A stretch of DNA of 64,000 nucleotides from assembly GCA_040776905.1 (NCBI GenBank), contig JAXGZQ010000002.1, forward strand, positions 434,001 to 498,000, given 5' to 3'. A program made the translations under genes and the position numbers. Positions 42,028 through 49,731 of the stretch are shown here, one piece after another; the first letter of the stretch is position 1; each line of letters begins with the position of its first letter. This stretch comes from SLHU01 sp009929975 (lineage in GTDB: Bacteria; Bacillota; Clostridia; Saccharofermentanales; UBA5734). The notes under the pieces are model-generated. The model searched no databases. It worked only from the letters and a program-made list of their open reading frames with translations, and had not been told where the DNA came from.

Positions 42028-42576
42028 TCAAGCCTCCCCGTTCAAATCTCCGAGTACGACCCGGTCACAGTCGTCGATCTCACGGATCTGGACATGAATC
42101 ACTTCATCGTGTGAAGTCGGTACATTCTTGCCGATGTAGTCAGCCCGGATCGGCAGTTCACGATGACCGCGATCAATCAGGATCGCCAGTTCAATCTGCC
42201 GCGGCCGGCCGAGATCGAAAATCGCCTCGATCGCGGCCCGGCAGGTTCTGCCGGTATAGAGAACATCGTCCACCAGGACAATCTTGATGTCATTGACAGA
42301 AAACGGCATATCCGTGCCGTTGACGACCGGATGCTCCGCCAGCATGCTCAGGTCATCACGGTAGAACGTGATATCCAGGATGCCGACATCCGGCCGGTGT
42401 CCTTCAATCTGTTCAATCTTATCCGCGATGCGCGTGGCCAGCGGCACACCCCGCCGCTGAATCCCGACCAGATACAGCTGACTGACACCTTTGTTCCGTT
42501 CAAGAATCTCATGTGCGATACGCGACAACGCGCGATTCATCGTATTCTGATCCATCAGAATTGCTTTTTCTTTCAT
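42028..42576 (-). CDS. pyrR: PyrR bifunctional regulator / uracil phosphoribosyltransferase
   Basis: A 182-residue RNA-binding attenuator protein. The PRPP-binding loop is VLVDDVLYTGRT, and the YLVGIQRRGVPLA and DITFYRDDL segments are hallmarks. When UMP or UTP is high, PyrR binds the pyr leader RNA and favours the terminator. The ATG at 42576 follows GGAGG at 7 nt, 16 bp beyond the leader terminator's U-run. It is the first gene of the pyr operon. Confidence 0.96.
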   Translation of the reverse strand: MKEKAILMDQNTMNRALSRIAHEILERNKGVSQLYLVGIQRRGVPLATRIADKIEQIEGHRPDVGILDITFYRDDLSMLAEHPVVNGTDMPFSVNDIKIVLVDDVLYTGRTCRAAIEAIFDLGRPRQIELAILIDRGHRELPIRADYIGKNVPTSHDEVIHVQIREIDDCDRVVLGDLNGEA

Positions 42577-42592
42577 CGGCTGCCTCCTGACA

Positions 42593-42620
42593 TAAAAAAT
42601 CCTTCTGCGGAGGCAGAAGG
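42593..42620 (-). terminator. pyr leader attenuator terminator
   Basis: Minus strand: CCTTCTGC, loop CTCC, GCAGAAGG, then ATTTTTTA. It lies between the PyrR binding loop and the pyrR start. Confidence 0.88.
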
Positions 42621-42681
42621 TATCCAAACAACTTAAGGCAGATCGCCCGAAGGCAACACGACTTTCATATGTGGAACCCTT

Positions 42682-42699
42682 CCAGCCTCACGGGACTGG
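42682..42699 (-). promoter_or_regulatory. PyrR-binding loop in the pyr leader RNA
   Basis: Minus strand CCAGTCCCGTGAGGCTGG contains AGTCCCGTGAGGCT, an exact match to the PyrR consensus ARUCCNGNGAGGYU, closed by a CCAG/CTGG stem. Bound PyrR would stabilise this anti-antiterminator. Confidence 0.88.
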
Positions 42700-42719
42700 T
42701 TAAAAGGTACTTTTTTCTC

Positions 42720-42748
42720 ATCATATACGAACGATTGACAGAAATCAA
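42720..42748 (-). promoter_or_regulatory. pyr operon promoter
   Basis: Minus strand: TTGATT (42748-42743), 17-bp spacer, TATGAT (42725-42720). It interleaves with the divergent tRNA-Leu promoter at 42735-42763. Confidence 0.7.
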
Positions 42749-42763
42749 CCAGGTTGTTAAGAT
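42735..42763 (+). promoter_or_regulatory. Promoter of tRNA-Leu(CAA)
   Basis: TTGACA (42735-42740), 17-bp spacer, TAAGAT (42758-42763), 20 bp before the tRNA. Its -35 box lies within the spacer of the pyr promoter, and the pyr -35 box lies within its own spacer. Confidence 0.7.
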
Positions 42764-42782
42764 AATCCGGAAACAAGTCCGC

Positions 42783-42869
42783 GGGGATATGGCGGAACTG
42801 GCAGACGCAACAGACTCAAAATCTGTCGATCGAGAGATTGTAAGGGTTCGATTCCCTTTATCCCCACCA
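42783..42869 (+). tRNA. tRNA-Leu(CAA)
   Basis: An 87-nt class II tRNA with an encoded CCA end. The acceptor stem is GGGGATA with TATCCCC, the anticodon loop is CTCAAAA (anticodon CAA, codon UUG), the variable arm is long and the T loop is TTCGATT. Discriminator A agrees with leucine. Confidence 0.95.
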
Positions 42870-42876
42870 GAGCCGG

Positions 42877-42907
42877 CCGTCGGGATATACTGTCCCGGCG
42901 GTTTTTT
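42877..42907 (+). terminator. Terminator after tRNA-Leu(CAA)
   Basis: CCGTCGGGA, 7-base loop, TCCCGGCGG, then TTTTTT. Confidence 0.85.
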
Positions 42908-42945
42908 CTATGACGCAGGGTATGGCGGCTCATTGGACAGAATCG

Positions 42946-42951
42946 TATAAT
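42946..42951 (+). promoter_or_regulatory. -10 box TATAAT before the metal-exporter-like gene
   Basis: A perfect TATAAT 41 bp before the ATG at 42992; the -35 region (TGGCGG at 17 bp) is poor. Confidence 0.35.
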
Positions 42952-42991
42952 CATCGCATAATTGAAGCAGCAAATGAAAGGACAGGATGGT

Positions 42992-44161
42992 ATGATCGAC
43001 CGGCTGATGAGTATCGCGTTCGCCAGCGCACATACGGCGATTTTTGACATCGGGTCTCTGATGGCGGTTCTCATGCTGGTCGTCGGTGTACTCGACTACT
43101 ACAAGGGCGAGCAGCTGCGCCAGCTGATTGAGCGCAGGCGGCTCGACCGGCCGGAACTGATGACCGCTCTTTCGCTGATTCCTGTCGATGGCACCCTGCT
43201 GTTCCAATATAGTGCCTACCGGCGCGGCAGTATTCGTTTCGGATCCCTGCTGGCCGGTATCATCGGTATCGGTGAAGAGGCAACCTATCTGATCATAGCC
43301 TATCAACCGCTGAACTGGCTGTTCCTGATCGTGATCAAGTGTTTCATCGCCTGGCCGCTCGGCTGGCTGTTCAATAAAAACCGCCGGTTGAACCGCTGGA
43401 CAGCTTCACTGCGGGAGAAAGACCAGGCCTTGTACATGTCCGATGATGTGCTGCAGGCAGACGAGAATTTCCATCAGCTGCCCGATAAATTCCGCCACAA
43501 ACTGCATCATTTCCGCTATCACAGCCTCGGCGGCGCGTTCTGGGTCTTTTTCGCCGTCGCGTTTGTACTCGAGGGAACCCTCTTTCTGTTGGAAAAACTA
43601 AATATCGTCGCCCAGGACCGTCTGCGCATCCTGCAGATCCCGGCGATTTCCTGGCTGGCGATGCTCGCTTTGTTCCTGGTCTTCTTCTACTATCTCGTTG
43701 TCCGGGCCACGACCCGGGAATTCGGCAAGATTTTTGAACATGAGTTTGAGAGTGTGACGGACGCGATCGGTGATCTGGCGGAAACTTGCGCCCAGATCAT
43801 TCTGGTCATTTTTCTGATCACCTTGATCGTTGAGGGAACGATCGACCTGATCGGACTCGAACAGTTGACCGTGCTTTTTACTGAACACGCCTATCTGGCC
43901 ATCGTAATCGCGGCCCTGATCGGCCTGATTCCGGGAACCGGCGCGTCGCTGGCATTCACCGCCCTGTACTTCGCGTTGGCGGACACGGCCGGCGCGCTGC
44001 CTTTCGCGGCGCTTGTCACGGTTTCAATCGCCCTGATCGGTGACGCCCAGTTTATCGGTTCCCGCCAGCTTCACTTCAGCCAGCGCGCCGCCCATCTGAT
44101 CGCCGCGGTCGCCGCGCTCGGCACCGGAAGCCTGATCTACTTGATTGAACAGCTCATCTAA
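42992..44161 (+). CDS. Polytopic membrane protein, putative heavy-metal exporter (ArsP_2-like)
   Basis: About 389 residues with eight to ten transmembrane helices and a charged cytoplasmic loop (about residues 130-190). Two homologous blocks occur, one per half: near residue 60 (LIPVDGTLLFQYSAYRRGSI) and near residue 312 (LIGLIPGTGASLAFTALYF). Each is followed by a small-residue helix ending in IG plus acidic residue. This resembles the ArsP_2/DUF2899 group described as putative manganese or heavy-metal exporters, but assignment is by pattern only. The ATG at 42992 has AAAGGACAGG upstream; frames from 42962 or 42974 are possible but lack a good site. No metal riboswitch is seen upstream. Confidence 0.7.
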   Translation: MIDRLMSIAFASAHTAIFDIGSLMAVLMLVVGVLDYYKGEQLRQLIERRRLDRPELMTALSLIPVDGTLLFQYSAYRRGSIRFGSLLAGIIGIGEEATYLIIAYQPLNWLFLIVIKCFIAWPLGWLFNKNRRLNRWTASLREKDQALYMSDDVLQADENFHQLPDKFRHKLHHFRYHSLGGAFWVFFAVAFVLEGTLFLLEKLNIVAQDRLRILQIPAISWLAMLALFLVFFYYLVVRATTREFGKIFEHEFESVTDAIGDLAETCAQIILVIFLITLIVEGTIDLIGLEQLTVLFTEHAYLAIVIAALIGLIPGTGASLAFTALYFALADTAGALPFAALVTVSIALIGDAQFIGSRQLHFSQRAAHLIAAVAALGTGSLIYLIEQLI

Positions 44162-44182
44162 TCGGCCTTCGCAAAATGGCCC

Positions 44183-44212
44183 TTGACAAAGTGACTGCCG
44201 TTTCTATATAAT
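44183..44212 (+). promoter_or_regulatory. Promoter of the tRNA-CAU / tRNA-Tyr pair
   Basis: TTGACA (44183-44188), 18-bp spacer, TATAAT (44207-44212), 37 bp before the first tRNA. Confidence 0.8.
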
Positions 44213-44249
44213 TCGCTATGTTGCCTCAGTCCTGACTGAGTGCCGACAG

Positions 44250-44326
44250 GGGCCTTTAGCTCAGTTGGTTAGAGCAACCGGCTCATAACCGGTCGGTCCG
44301 GGGTTCAAGTCCCTGAAGGCCCACCA
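44250..44326 (+). tRNA. tRNA with CAU anticodon, probably tRNA-Ile2
   Basis: A 77-nt class I tRNA with an encoded CCA. The acceptor is GGGCCTT with AAGGCCC, and the anticodon loop is CTCATAA. It lacks the three G-C pairs of the initiator anticodon stem, so it is not tRNA-fMet. The D-arm and anticodon loop resemble Bacillus tRNA-Ile(CAU), whose C34 is changed to lysidine to read AUA; elongator Met is the alternative. Confidence 0.9.
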
Positions 44327-44344
44327 GTTATCACCATATCATAC

Positions 44345-44429
44345 GGGGGAATTCCCGAGCGGCCAAAGGGGGCAGACTGTAAATCTGTTGTCGACGACTT
44401 CGGTGGTTCGAATCCACCTTCCCCCACCA
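44345..44429 (+). tRNA. tRNA-Tyr(GTA)
   Basis: An 85-nt class II tRNA with an encoded CCA. The acceptor is GGGGGAA with TTCCCCC, the anticodon loop contains GTA (CTGTAAA), and there is a long variable arm as in bacterial tRNA-Tyr. Confidence 0.95.
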
Positions 44430-44451
44430 GATCATCGTATGATCGGTACGA

Positions 44452-44484
44452 AAAGTCCTGAGTGATCAGGGCTTTTTGTTTTTT
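44452..44484 (+). terminator. Terminator of the tRNA pair
   Basis: AAAGTCCTGA, loop GTGA, TCAGGGCTTT, then a T-rich run (one G-U pair in the stem). Confidence 0.8.
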
Positions 44485-44537
44485 TACGTTATGTCTATAA
44501 TGATATCAGCTGCAATCACAACATAAGGAGAATTCTC

Positions 44538-45404
44538 ATGATTTTATCGACACAAACCTCGCTGCTCAGCCAGCGTCTCGGTGAACATGACGCCATCAGG
44601 CTGCTGGCGTCAACCGGTTTTGACGCTCTGGATTTTTCGATGTTTGAGATGCATCAGCCGGGCCATCCGCTCAATCAGCCGGACTACCGGTCATATCTGT
44701 CGGCGATCAGACAGACCGCTGATGCCTGCGGTCTCCCTTACCGCCAGGCCCATGCTCCATTTCCGACCTATATTGATAACCAGACCGATTACAATACCGT
44801 CACGCGGGACCGCGTCATCCGGTCAATCGAAGCGGCCAGTCTGCTTGGCGCTCAACACATCGTGGTGCATCCGGTCTGGTTCAGGCAGTCGACTGAGCAA
44901 AAAGAACGCAACCTGGCGATTTTCAATGATCTGGCTGAGGCGACCCGTGATTATCCGATCAAGATCTGTCTGGAAAATATGTGGGGCCACAATGAAGCCG
45001 GCGACCGGATCATTCCCAATGTCTGCAGTACCGGCAGGGATTTCGCGGATTACCTGGATGCCCTGGATCCGCAGCGTTTCACCGCCTGTCTCGATCTCGG
45101 CCACTGCGGCCTGGTCGGTGAAGATGCCGCCACGATGATCCGGCAGCTGGACGGACATCGCCTGAAGGCGCTTCATGTCCATGACAATAACCATCTGGAA
45201 GACCAGCACACTGCTCCTTTCTCCGGCCAAATGGACTGGCCGTCCATCATGGAAGCGCTGGCTGGAATCGGCTATGACGGTGATCTGACACTGGAGGCTG
45301 ACAATTTCATGGCTCATGTGCCAGATGATCTGCTGCCGTCCGCGATCCGCTATCTGCATGACTGCGGCCGACAACTGATCCGTATGTTCGAACAACATCT
45401 CTGA
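44538..45404 (+). CDS. Sugar phosphate isomerase/epimerase-like TIM-barrel protein
   Basis: A 288-residue protein of the xylose-isomerase-like TIM-barrel superfamily (AP endonuclease 2 fold). Likely metal ligands are in HIVVHPVW, KICLENMWG (Glu), ACLDLGHCG (Asp and His), ALHVHDNN (His) and LTLEADNF (Glu), the usual order for this fold. There is no signal peptide. The substrate is unknown and no sugar operon surrounds it. The ATG at 44538 has AAGGAG 7 nt upstream; a TATAAT occurs at 44495-44500. It converges on murD with a shared terminator between. Confidence 0.85.
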   Translation: MILSTQTSLLSQRLGEHDAIRLLASTGFDALDFSMFEMHQPGHPLNQPDYRSYLSAIRQTADACGLPYRQAHAPFPTYIDNQTDYNTVTRDRVIRSIEAASLLGAQHIVVHPVWFRQSTEQKERNLAIFNDLAEATRDYPIKICLENMWGHNEAGDRIIPNVCSTGRDFADYLDALDPQRFTACLDLGHCGLVGEDAATMIRQLDGHRLKALHVHDNNHLEDQHTAPFSGQMDWPSIMEALAGIGYDGDLTLEADNFMAHVPDDLLPSAIRYLHDCGRQLIRMFEQHL

Positions 45405-45421
45405 GATCATCTCTAAAAATC

Positions 45422-45464
45422 CCATACGAAAGGGCCGGTCTGAAAAACCGGCCCTTTTGTATGG
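45422..45464. terminator. Bidirectional terminator between the isomerase-like gene and murD
   Basis: An 18-bp stem with one mismatch (CCATACGAAAGGGCCGGT at 45422-45439; partner at 45447-45464), 7-base loop. AAAGGG and CCCTTTT provide U-runs in both directions. Confidence 0.9.
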
Positions 45465-45482
45465 CGCAAAAATCATCAGACG

Positions 45483-46916
45483 CTATTCTTTTTCCGGCAG
45501 AGCCATGACCAGGTCACGGAACAGATTGCCGCGTTCCTCAAAATGGCGGAAACGGTCAAAACTGGTGCCGGCCGGTGACAGGACGACCACCTCGCCGGGT
45601 CGGGCATGCTGCCTGGCCGCCTCGACAGCCTCTTCATAACTATCGCAGTGGATCATGGTCAGTTCATCTACCCGGACGCCCTTGAAGGCGGCCTCGTACC
45701 GGATCTTCTGCTCGATCAGGTCCGCGTTCGCGCCGCAGAAGATGATGGTACGTGAGACTTCAACAATCGATTCGCCCAGCCCGGTGTAGTCACTTTTCTT
45801 ATCCGCCCCGCCGGTGATCAGAACGACCTGTTCACGGCGGTCTGCCATGGCCTGGAGCGCTGCCTTGGTCCGGGTCGGGCTGGTATCAATGGAACTGTTG
45901 TACCAGCGCACATCGTCCAGGACGCGAATCAGTTCCAGACGATGGGCAACACCGCCGAATGCCCTGGCAACGGCACGGATATGCTCAGGCCGGACATACG
46001 GCCAGACCACCGCCGCGGCGGCCAGGTAATTTTCCAGATTATGCCGGCCAGGCAGCAGAATATCGGACGCATTGAGGAAAGGATGGCTGACCCCGCCTTT
46101 CCGATACACGAGCTGATCATCTTCAAGCAGAAACCCGTCCGAAAGTTCCTGGCGGGTCCGGCTGAAATACGTGACCTCACCCCGGGCATCTGAGCCCAGC
46201 ATCCGTGAGCCGTAATTGCCGGCGTTGAGAATCAGGCGGCCATCAAACGGCTGGTATAACGCGATATTGCGTTTGGCATCAATGTATTCCTGATAGTCGC
46301 GATGGACATCGAGATGATTCGGGGTGATATTGGTCACCAGCGCGACGTCGGGACTTTTTCTCATGCTCATCAGCTGAAAACTGGATAATTCGAGCACCAC
46401 CATGTCATCCGGCTGAATCGTGTCAATCCGGTCGAGCAGCGGGGTACCGATATTGCCGCCGAGATGGACCGTATAGCCGGCCTGCTCCAGCATCCGCGCG
46501 ATCAGGGTTGTGGTGGTGGTCTTGCCGTCACTGCCGGTAACGCCGAACAGCCGGGCCGGACACAATTCCATGAAGACTTCCATTTCGGATGTGATAATCG
46601 CGCCGCGTTCCCGTTCAGCCCGGAGCTGCGGCAGATCATGGCGCATTTTCGGTGTGCGGAAAATCAGGTCGAACCCATGCAGGTGATCGAGATAATCCGG
46701 ACCGGTCACCCATTTGATTTCAATGCCTTCTTCAGCGAAGCTGCGACGGGTCTGGCTGAGGACCGGATCATCTGATTTTAACTGGTCAAACGCAGTAACG
46801 GTCGCGCCCAGGCCGTTGATATAGCGGATCAGTGGCCGGTTGCTGATTCCAACGCCAAGCACGGCGATTTTCTTATCCTTCAGGAATGTTCTGAACTGTT
46901 CAAGTCGATTCAACAT
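45483..46916 (-). CDS. murD: UDP-N-acetylmuramoylalanine--D-glutamate ligase
   Basis: A 477-residue Mur ligase adding D-glutamate to UDP-MurNAc-L-Ala in peptidoglycan synthesis. The N-terminal Rossmann-like domain begins IAVLGVGISN. The ATP site is GVTGSDGKTTTTT (about residue 120), followed by VLELSSFQL and TNITPNHLDVH, all Mur-family hallmarks. A TATAAT on the minus strand (46956-46951) puts the transcript start near 46944, and the ATG at 46916 has GGAGGA upstream, so I prefer it to the in-frame ATGs at 46946 and 46940. It stands alone, away from other mur genes. Confidence 0.93.
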   Translation of the reverse strand: MLNRLEQFRTFLKDKKIAVLGVGISNRPLIRYINGLGATVTAFDQLKSDDPVLSQTRRSFAEEGIEIKWVTGPDYLDHLHGFDLIFRTPKMRHDLPQLRAERERGAIITSEMEVFMELCPARLFGVTGSDGKTTTTTLIARMLEQAGYTVHLGGNIGTPLLDRIDTIQPDDMVVLELSSFQLMSMRKSPDVALVTNITPNHLDVHRDYQEYIDAKRNIALYQPFDGRLILNAGNYGSRMLGSDARGEVTYFSRTRQELSDGFLLEDDQLVYRKGGVSHPFLNASDILLPGRHNLENYLAAAAVVWPYVRPEHIRAVARAFGGVAHRLELIRVLDDVRWYNSSIDTSPTRTKAALQAMADRREQVVLITGGADKKSDYTGLGESIVEVSRTIIFCGANADLIEQKIRYEAAFKGVRVDELTMIHCDSYEEAVEAARQHARPGEVVVLSPAGTSFDRFRHFEERGNLFRDLVMALPEKE

Positions 46917-46965
46917 GGCTTCCTCCAGCAGGTTGGTCATATTCAAAATTATTATAGATTAGACC

Positions 46966-46994
46966 TTGCAATTTTACCATGGTTCATGTAATAT
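46966..46994 (+). promoter_or_regulatory. Promoter of tRNA-Leu(CAG)
   Basis: TTGCAA (46966-46971), 17-bp spacer, TAATAT (46989-46994), 12 bp before the tRNA. The murD -10 box (minus strand, 46951-46956) lies 9 bp further left, so the two promoter regions overlap. Confidence 0.6.
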
Positions 46995-47006
46995 AAACAT
47001 CGGCCC

Positions 47007-47093
47007 GCGGGAATGGCGGAATTGGCAGACGCGCTAGCTTCAGGTGCTAGTGATCGAAAGGTTGTGCAGGTTCAAGTCCTGTTTCCCGCACCA
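47007..47093 (+). tRNA. tRNA-Leu(CAG)
   Basis: An 87-nt class II tRNA with encoded CCA. The acceptor is GCGGGAA with TTCCCGC, the anticodon loop is TTCAGGT (CAG, codon CUG), and the variable arm is long. CUG is also the apparent specifier codon of the leuA T-box. Confidence 0.95.
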
Positions 47094-47094
47094 G

Positions 47095-47123
47095 GAGGAT
47101 TCGCAGAAGCGAGTCCTCTTTTT
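47095..47123 (+). terminator. Terminator after tRNA-Leu(CAG)
   Basis: GAGGATTCGC, loop AGAA, GCGAGTCCTC, then TTTTT. Confidence 0.85.
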
Positions 47124-47160
47124 GCATGAGTCGCACAGAACAGACGGAAGGCGGCAGGTC

Positions 47161-49731
47161 ATGACAGCCTCAAATGATCAATCGAAACAGGCGAAGGAAA
47201 TGACCCGGGCACGGATCGCGGTACGGGCGCTGGCTGAAACCGTGTATCGCCACGGCGGTCTGGCCGGTCCTGTTTTCGGTGGTGTCAGCGCTGCCGACGG
47301 ACAACGTCTGCACCGGCTGTTTACAGACCATCTGTCTGACCGTTTTTCTCCTGATCTGATTGAAACCGAAACAACGCTCAACCTGCTCTGGCCATCAGCA
47401 CCGTCGTCCGGTCAACCGGTGGGTCTGATCGTCAGCGGCCGTCTCGACGCGCTGGTGAACTCCGATCCTCCCCTGCTGATCGAAGTCAAATCCTACAGCG
47501 GAACACCGGATCAGCTGACAGACGGCGGTGATCCGGTTCACTGGGCCCAGGCATCACTCTATGCCTGGCAATGGCTCAGCCTGCATCCCGACATCCAGCG
47601 GATTCAAGTGATGCTCAGCTATATCAGTGTTGAGACAGAACAATGGACGGAATGGGTCCAGACCGCTGAACGTTCACGCTGCGAAACTTTTTTCAGCGAA
47701 ACCTGCCGCCGCTATCTTTCTTTTGCCACCACCATGATCTTCGGGCGCGGCGAACGGCTGGAAAGCGGCCTTTCCTGCCGTTTTCCCTACCATACGCTGC
47801 GTGAAGGCCAGAAAGCGTTCATGCGTGAAGTCATCGGCGCGGCCCGGGAAAAGAGCACACTGCTGGTACAGGCGCCGACCGGGATCGGCAAGACAATGGC
47901 GGCTCTGTATCCTGCGGTCAAGGCACTGGCCCATCAGATGACTGACCATGTCTTCTATCTGACGGCCATGACCTCAACCCGCCTGATCGCGGCCCAGGCC
48001 GTTGAGGATCTGCGGCGGACAGGATTGCGCATGAAAGCCCTGATTCTCTACAGCAAGGAGTCCATGTGCCTGTCGCCTGATATCTACTGTGATCAACGGC
48101 AATGTCCCTATGCGACAGCCTATTTTGATCATCTGCCGGCTGCGCTGCATCAGCTTTTCGTCTATGAAACCATCGATCAGGAAGCGATCCTCGCCTGTGC
48201 GAGGCAGCATCATGTCTGTCCGTTTGAACTAGCGCTCGATATGTCGGTCTACTGCGAGATTATTATCTGCGATTATAATTACGCTTTTGACCCGCGTGTC
48301 AGGCTGGAGCGGTTTTTCGGTGTTGACGCCGCCTCTCAGCTCCTCCTGGTTGATGAGGCTCATAATCTCGGTGACCGCTCCCGCTCCATGTTTTCCGCTG
48401 AACTGGAAAGCCAGGTGCTTGAAACGGCGATCCAGGCATTGAAGGGGCGCTGCCAGCCTCTGGAACAGGCCTTGCTGAGAATCCAGGCCTATCTGCATGC
48501 CCTGCGCCAGGCGATCGACCTGAACCAGCCGGGATTTAATCAGATTGAACCCCGGATCAGGGAAAATGACATCATGTCAGCGGATCAGTTCCGCGGCATG
48601 CGGCCAAAACCGGACAGTCTGATCAGGCTGCTCGGCCAGATGGTCTACCAGAGCCATGAGTTTCTCAGTGAACAGCCGGAATGGCCGCTGCGCAAACCGC
48701 TGCTTGACTGGTATTTCAGGGTCCTCTTCTTCCTGCGTATCGCGGAATCCTATTATGACGACACCTATGTGACGACTGCCGCGGTCAGTGATGACCAGAT
48801 CCGTCTCGAACTGATGTGTCTGGACGCGGCCGAAAAACTGGCCGCCACCTATCGCATGCGCCACGCGGCTGTCTTTTTTTCAGCGACTCTCAATCCGATG
48901 CATTATTATCAGACGCTGTTGTACGGCTACCACCCTGAAATCCCGCCGGAAACCCTGATGATCCCCTCCCCGTTTCCCGCCGATAATCTTCTGGTTCTGA
49001 CCTGCGGGACCTTATCGACGCGATATCGCCAGCGCAGCGAAACGATTGAAGGCATCCGTGATATGATCGTCACCGCGGTCTCCGGCCGTACCGGCAATTA
49101 TCTGATCTATCTGCCGTCGTTTGCCTACCTGTCCCAGATGCGGCATCTGCTGCGCGCCGCACGGCCCGGCATTGAAGCAGATTACATGTTCCAGCAGCGT
49201 GAGATGAGCGACGCGCTGCGCCAGAAATTCCTCACCCGTTTCAATACATTCGGACAGCGGACACTGCTGGCATTTGCCGTGATCGGCGGCCAGTTTTCTG
49301 AGGGTATTGACCTGATGGGTGAGAAACTATCCGGTGTGATCATCGTCGGGGTCGGATTGCCTCAGATCGCGCCGGAACGCGAAATCATGCGGCAATATTA
49401 TGATCAATTGACCCGGCAGGGCTATGCGCATGCTTATCTCTACCCGGGATTCAACCGGGTTCAGCAGGCCGCCGGCCGTGTTATCCGCAGTGAGACGGAT
49501 CGCGGCTTTGTCCTGCTCATTGATGACCGTTATGATCAGGAGAGCTATCGTCAGCTTTTTCCTTTTGAGTGGCAACCCCATCCTGTACTTGACCAGGACG
49601 ATCTTGCCCTTCAGCTGCAGGCATTCTGGGGCGAGGATCCAGTGAGTACTGATGCAGCTGCATCAGCATATCCAGCCGCTGATATGGTTTTTCCATCTGA
49701 TGGATCAGATAGTGGCGGGACAGATGGATGA
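47161..49731 (+). CDS. DinG/XPD-like helicase with N-terminal PD-(D/E)XK nuclease domain
   Basis: An 856-residue fusion. Residues about 60-210 match a PD-(D/E)XK nuclease: Asp95 in SGRLDAL, and Glu108/Lys110 in LLIEVKS, with a helix containing QASLYAW. Residues about 220-830 are an XPD/DinG superfamily 2 helicase: Walker A APTGIGKT (Lys244), four Cys between about 300 and 380 (SMCLS, DIYCD, RQCPY, HHVCPF) that should hold a 4Fe-4S cluster, the DEAH box at 398-401, and motif VI in QQAAGRVIRSE. It is likely a 5'-3' DNA helicase-nuclease in repair. The ATG at 47161 follows the tRNA terminator. The last 215 bp overlap recO on the other strand. Confidence 0.88.
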   Translation: MTASNDQSKQAKEMTRARIAVRALAETVYRHGGLAGPVFGGVSAADGQRLHRLFTDHLSDRFSPDLIETETTLNLLWPSAPSSGQPVGLIVSGRLDALVNSDPPLLIEVKSYSGTPDQLTDGGDPVHWAQASLYAWQWLSLHPDIQRIQVMLSYISVETEQWTEWVQTAERSRCETFFSETCRRYLSFATTMIFGRGERLESGLSCRFPYHTLREGQKAFMREVIGAAREKSTLLVQAPTGIGKTMAALYPAVKALAHQMTDHVFYLTAMTSTRLIAAQAVEDLRRTGLRMKALILYSKESMCLSPDIYCDQRQCPYATAYFDHLPAALHQLFVYETIDQEAILACARQHHVCPFELALDMSVYCEIIICDYNYAFDPRVRLERFFGVDAASQLLLVDEAHNLGDRSRSMFSAELESQVLETAIQALKGRCQPLEQALLRIQAYLHALRQAIDLNQPGFNQIEPRIRENDIMSADQFRGMRPKPDSLIRLLGQMVYQSHEFLSEQPEWPLRKPLLDWYFRVLFFLRIAESYYDDTYVTTAAVSDDQIRLELMCLDAAEKLAATYRMRHAAVFFSATLNPMHYYQTLLYGYHPEIPPETLMIPSPFPADNLLVLTCGTLSTRYRQRSETIEGIRDMIVTAVSGRTGNYLIYLPSFAYLSQMRHLLRAARPGIEADYMFQQREMSDALRQKFLTRFNTFGQRTLLAFAVIGGQFSEGIDLMGEKLSGVIIVGVGLPQIAPEREIMRQYYDQLTRQGYAHAYLYPGFNRVQQAAGRVIRSETDRGFVLLIDDRYDQESYRQLFPFEWQPHPVLDQDDLALQLQAFWGEDPVSTDAAASAYPAADMVFPSDGSDSGGTDG

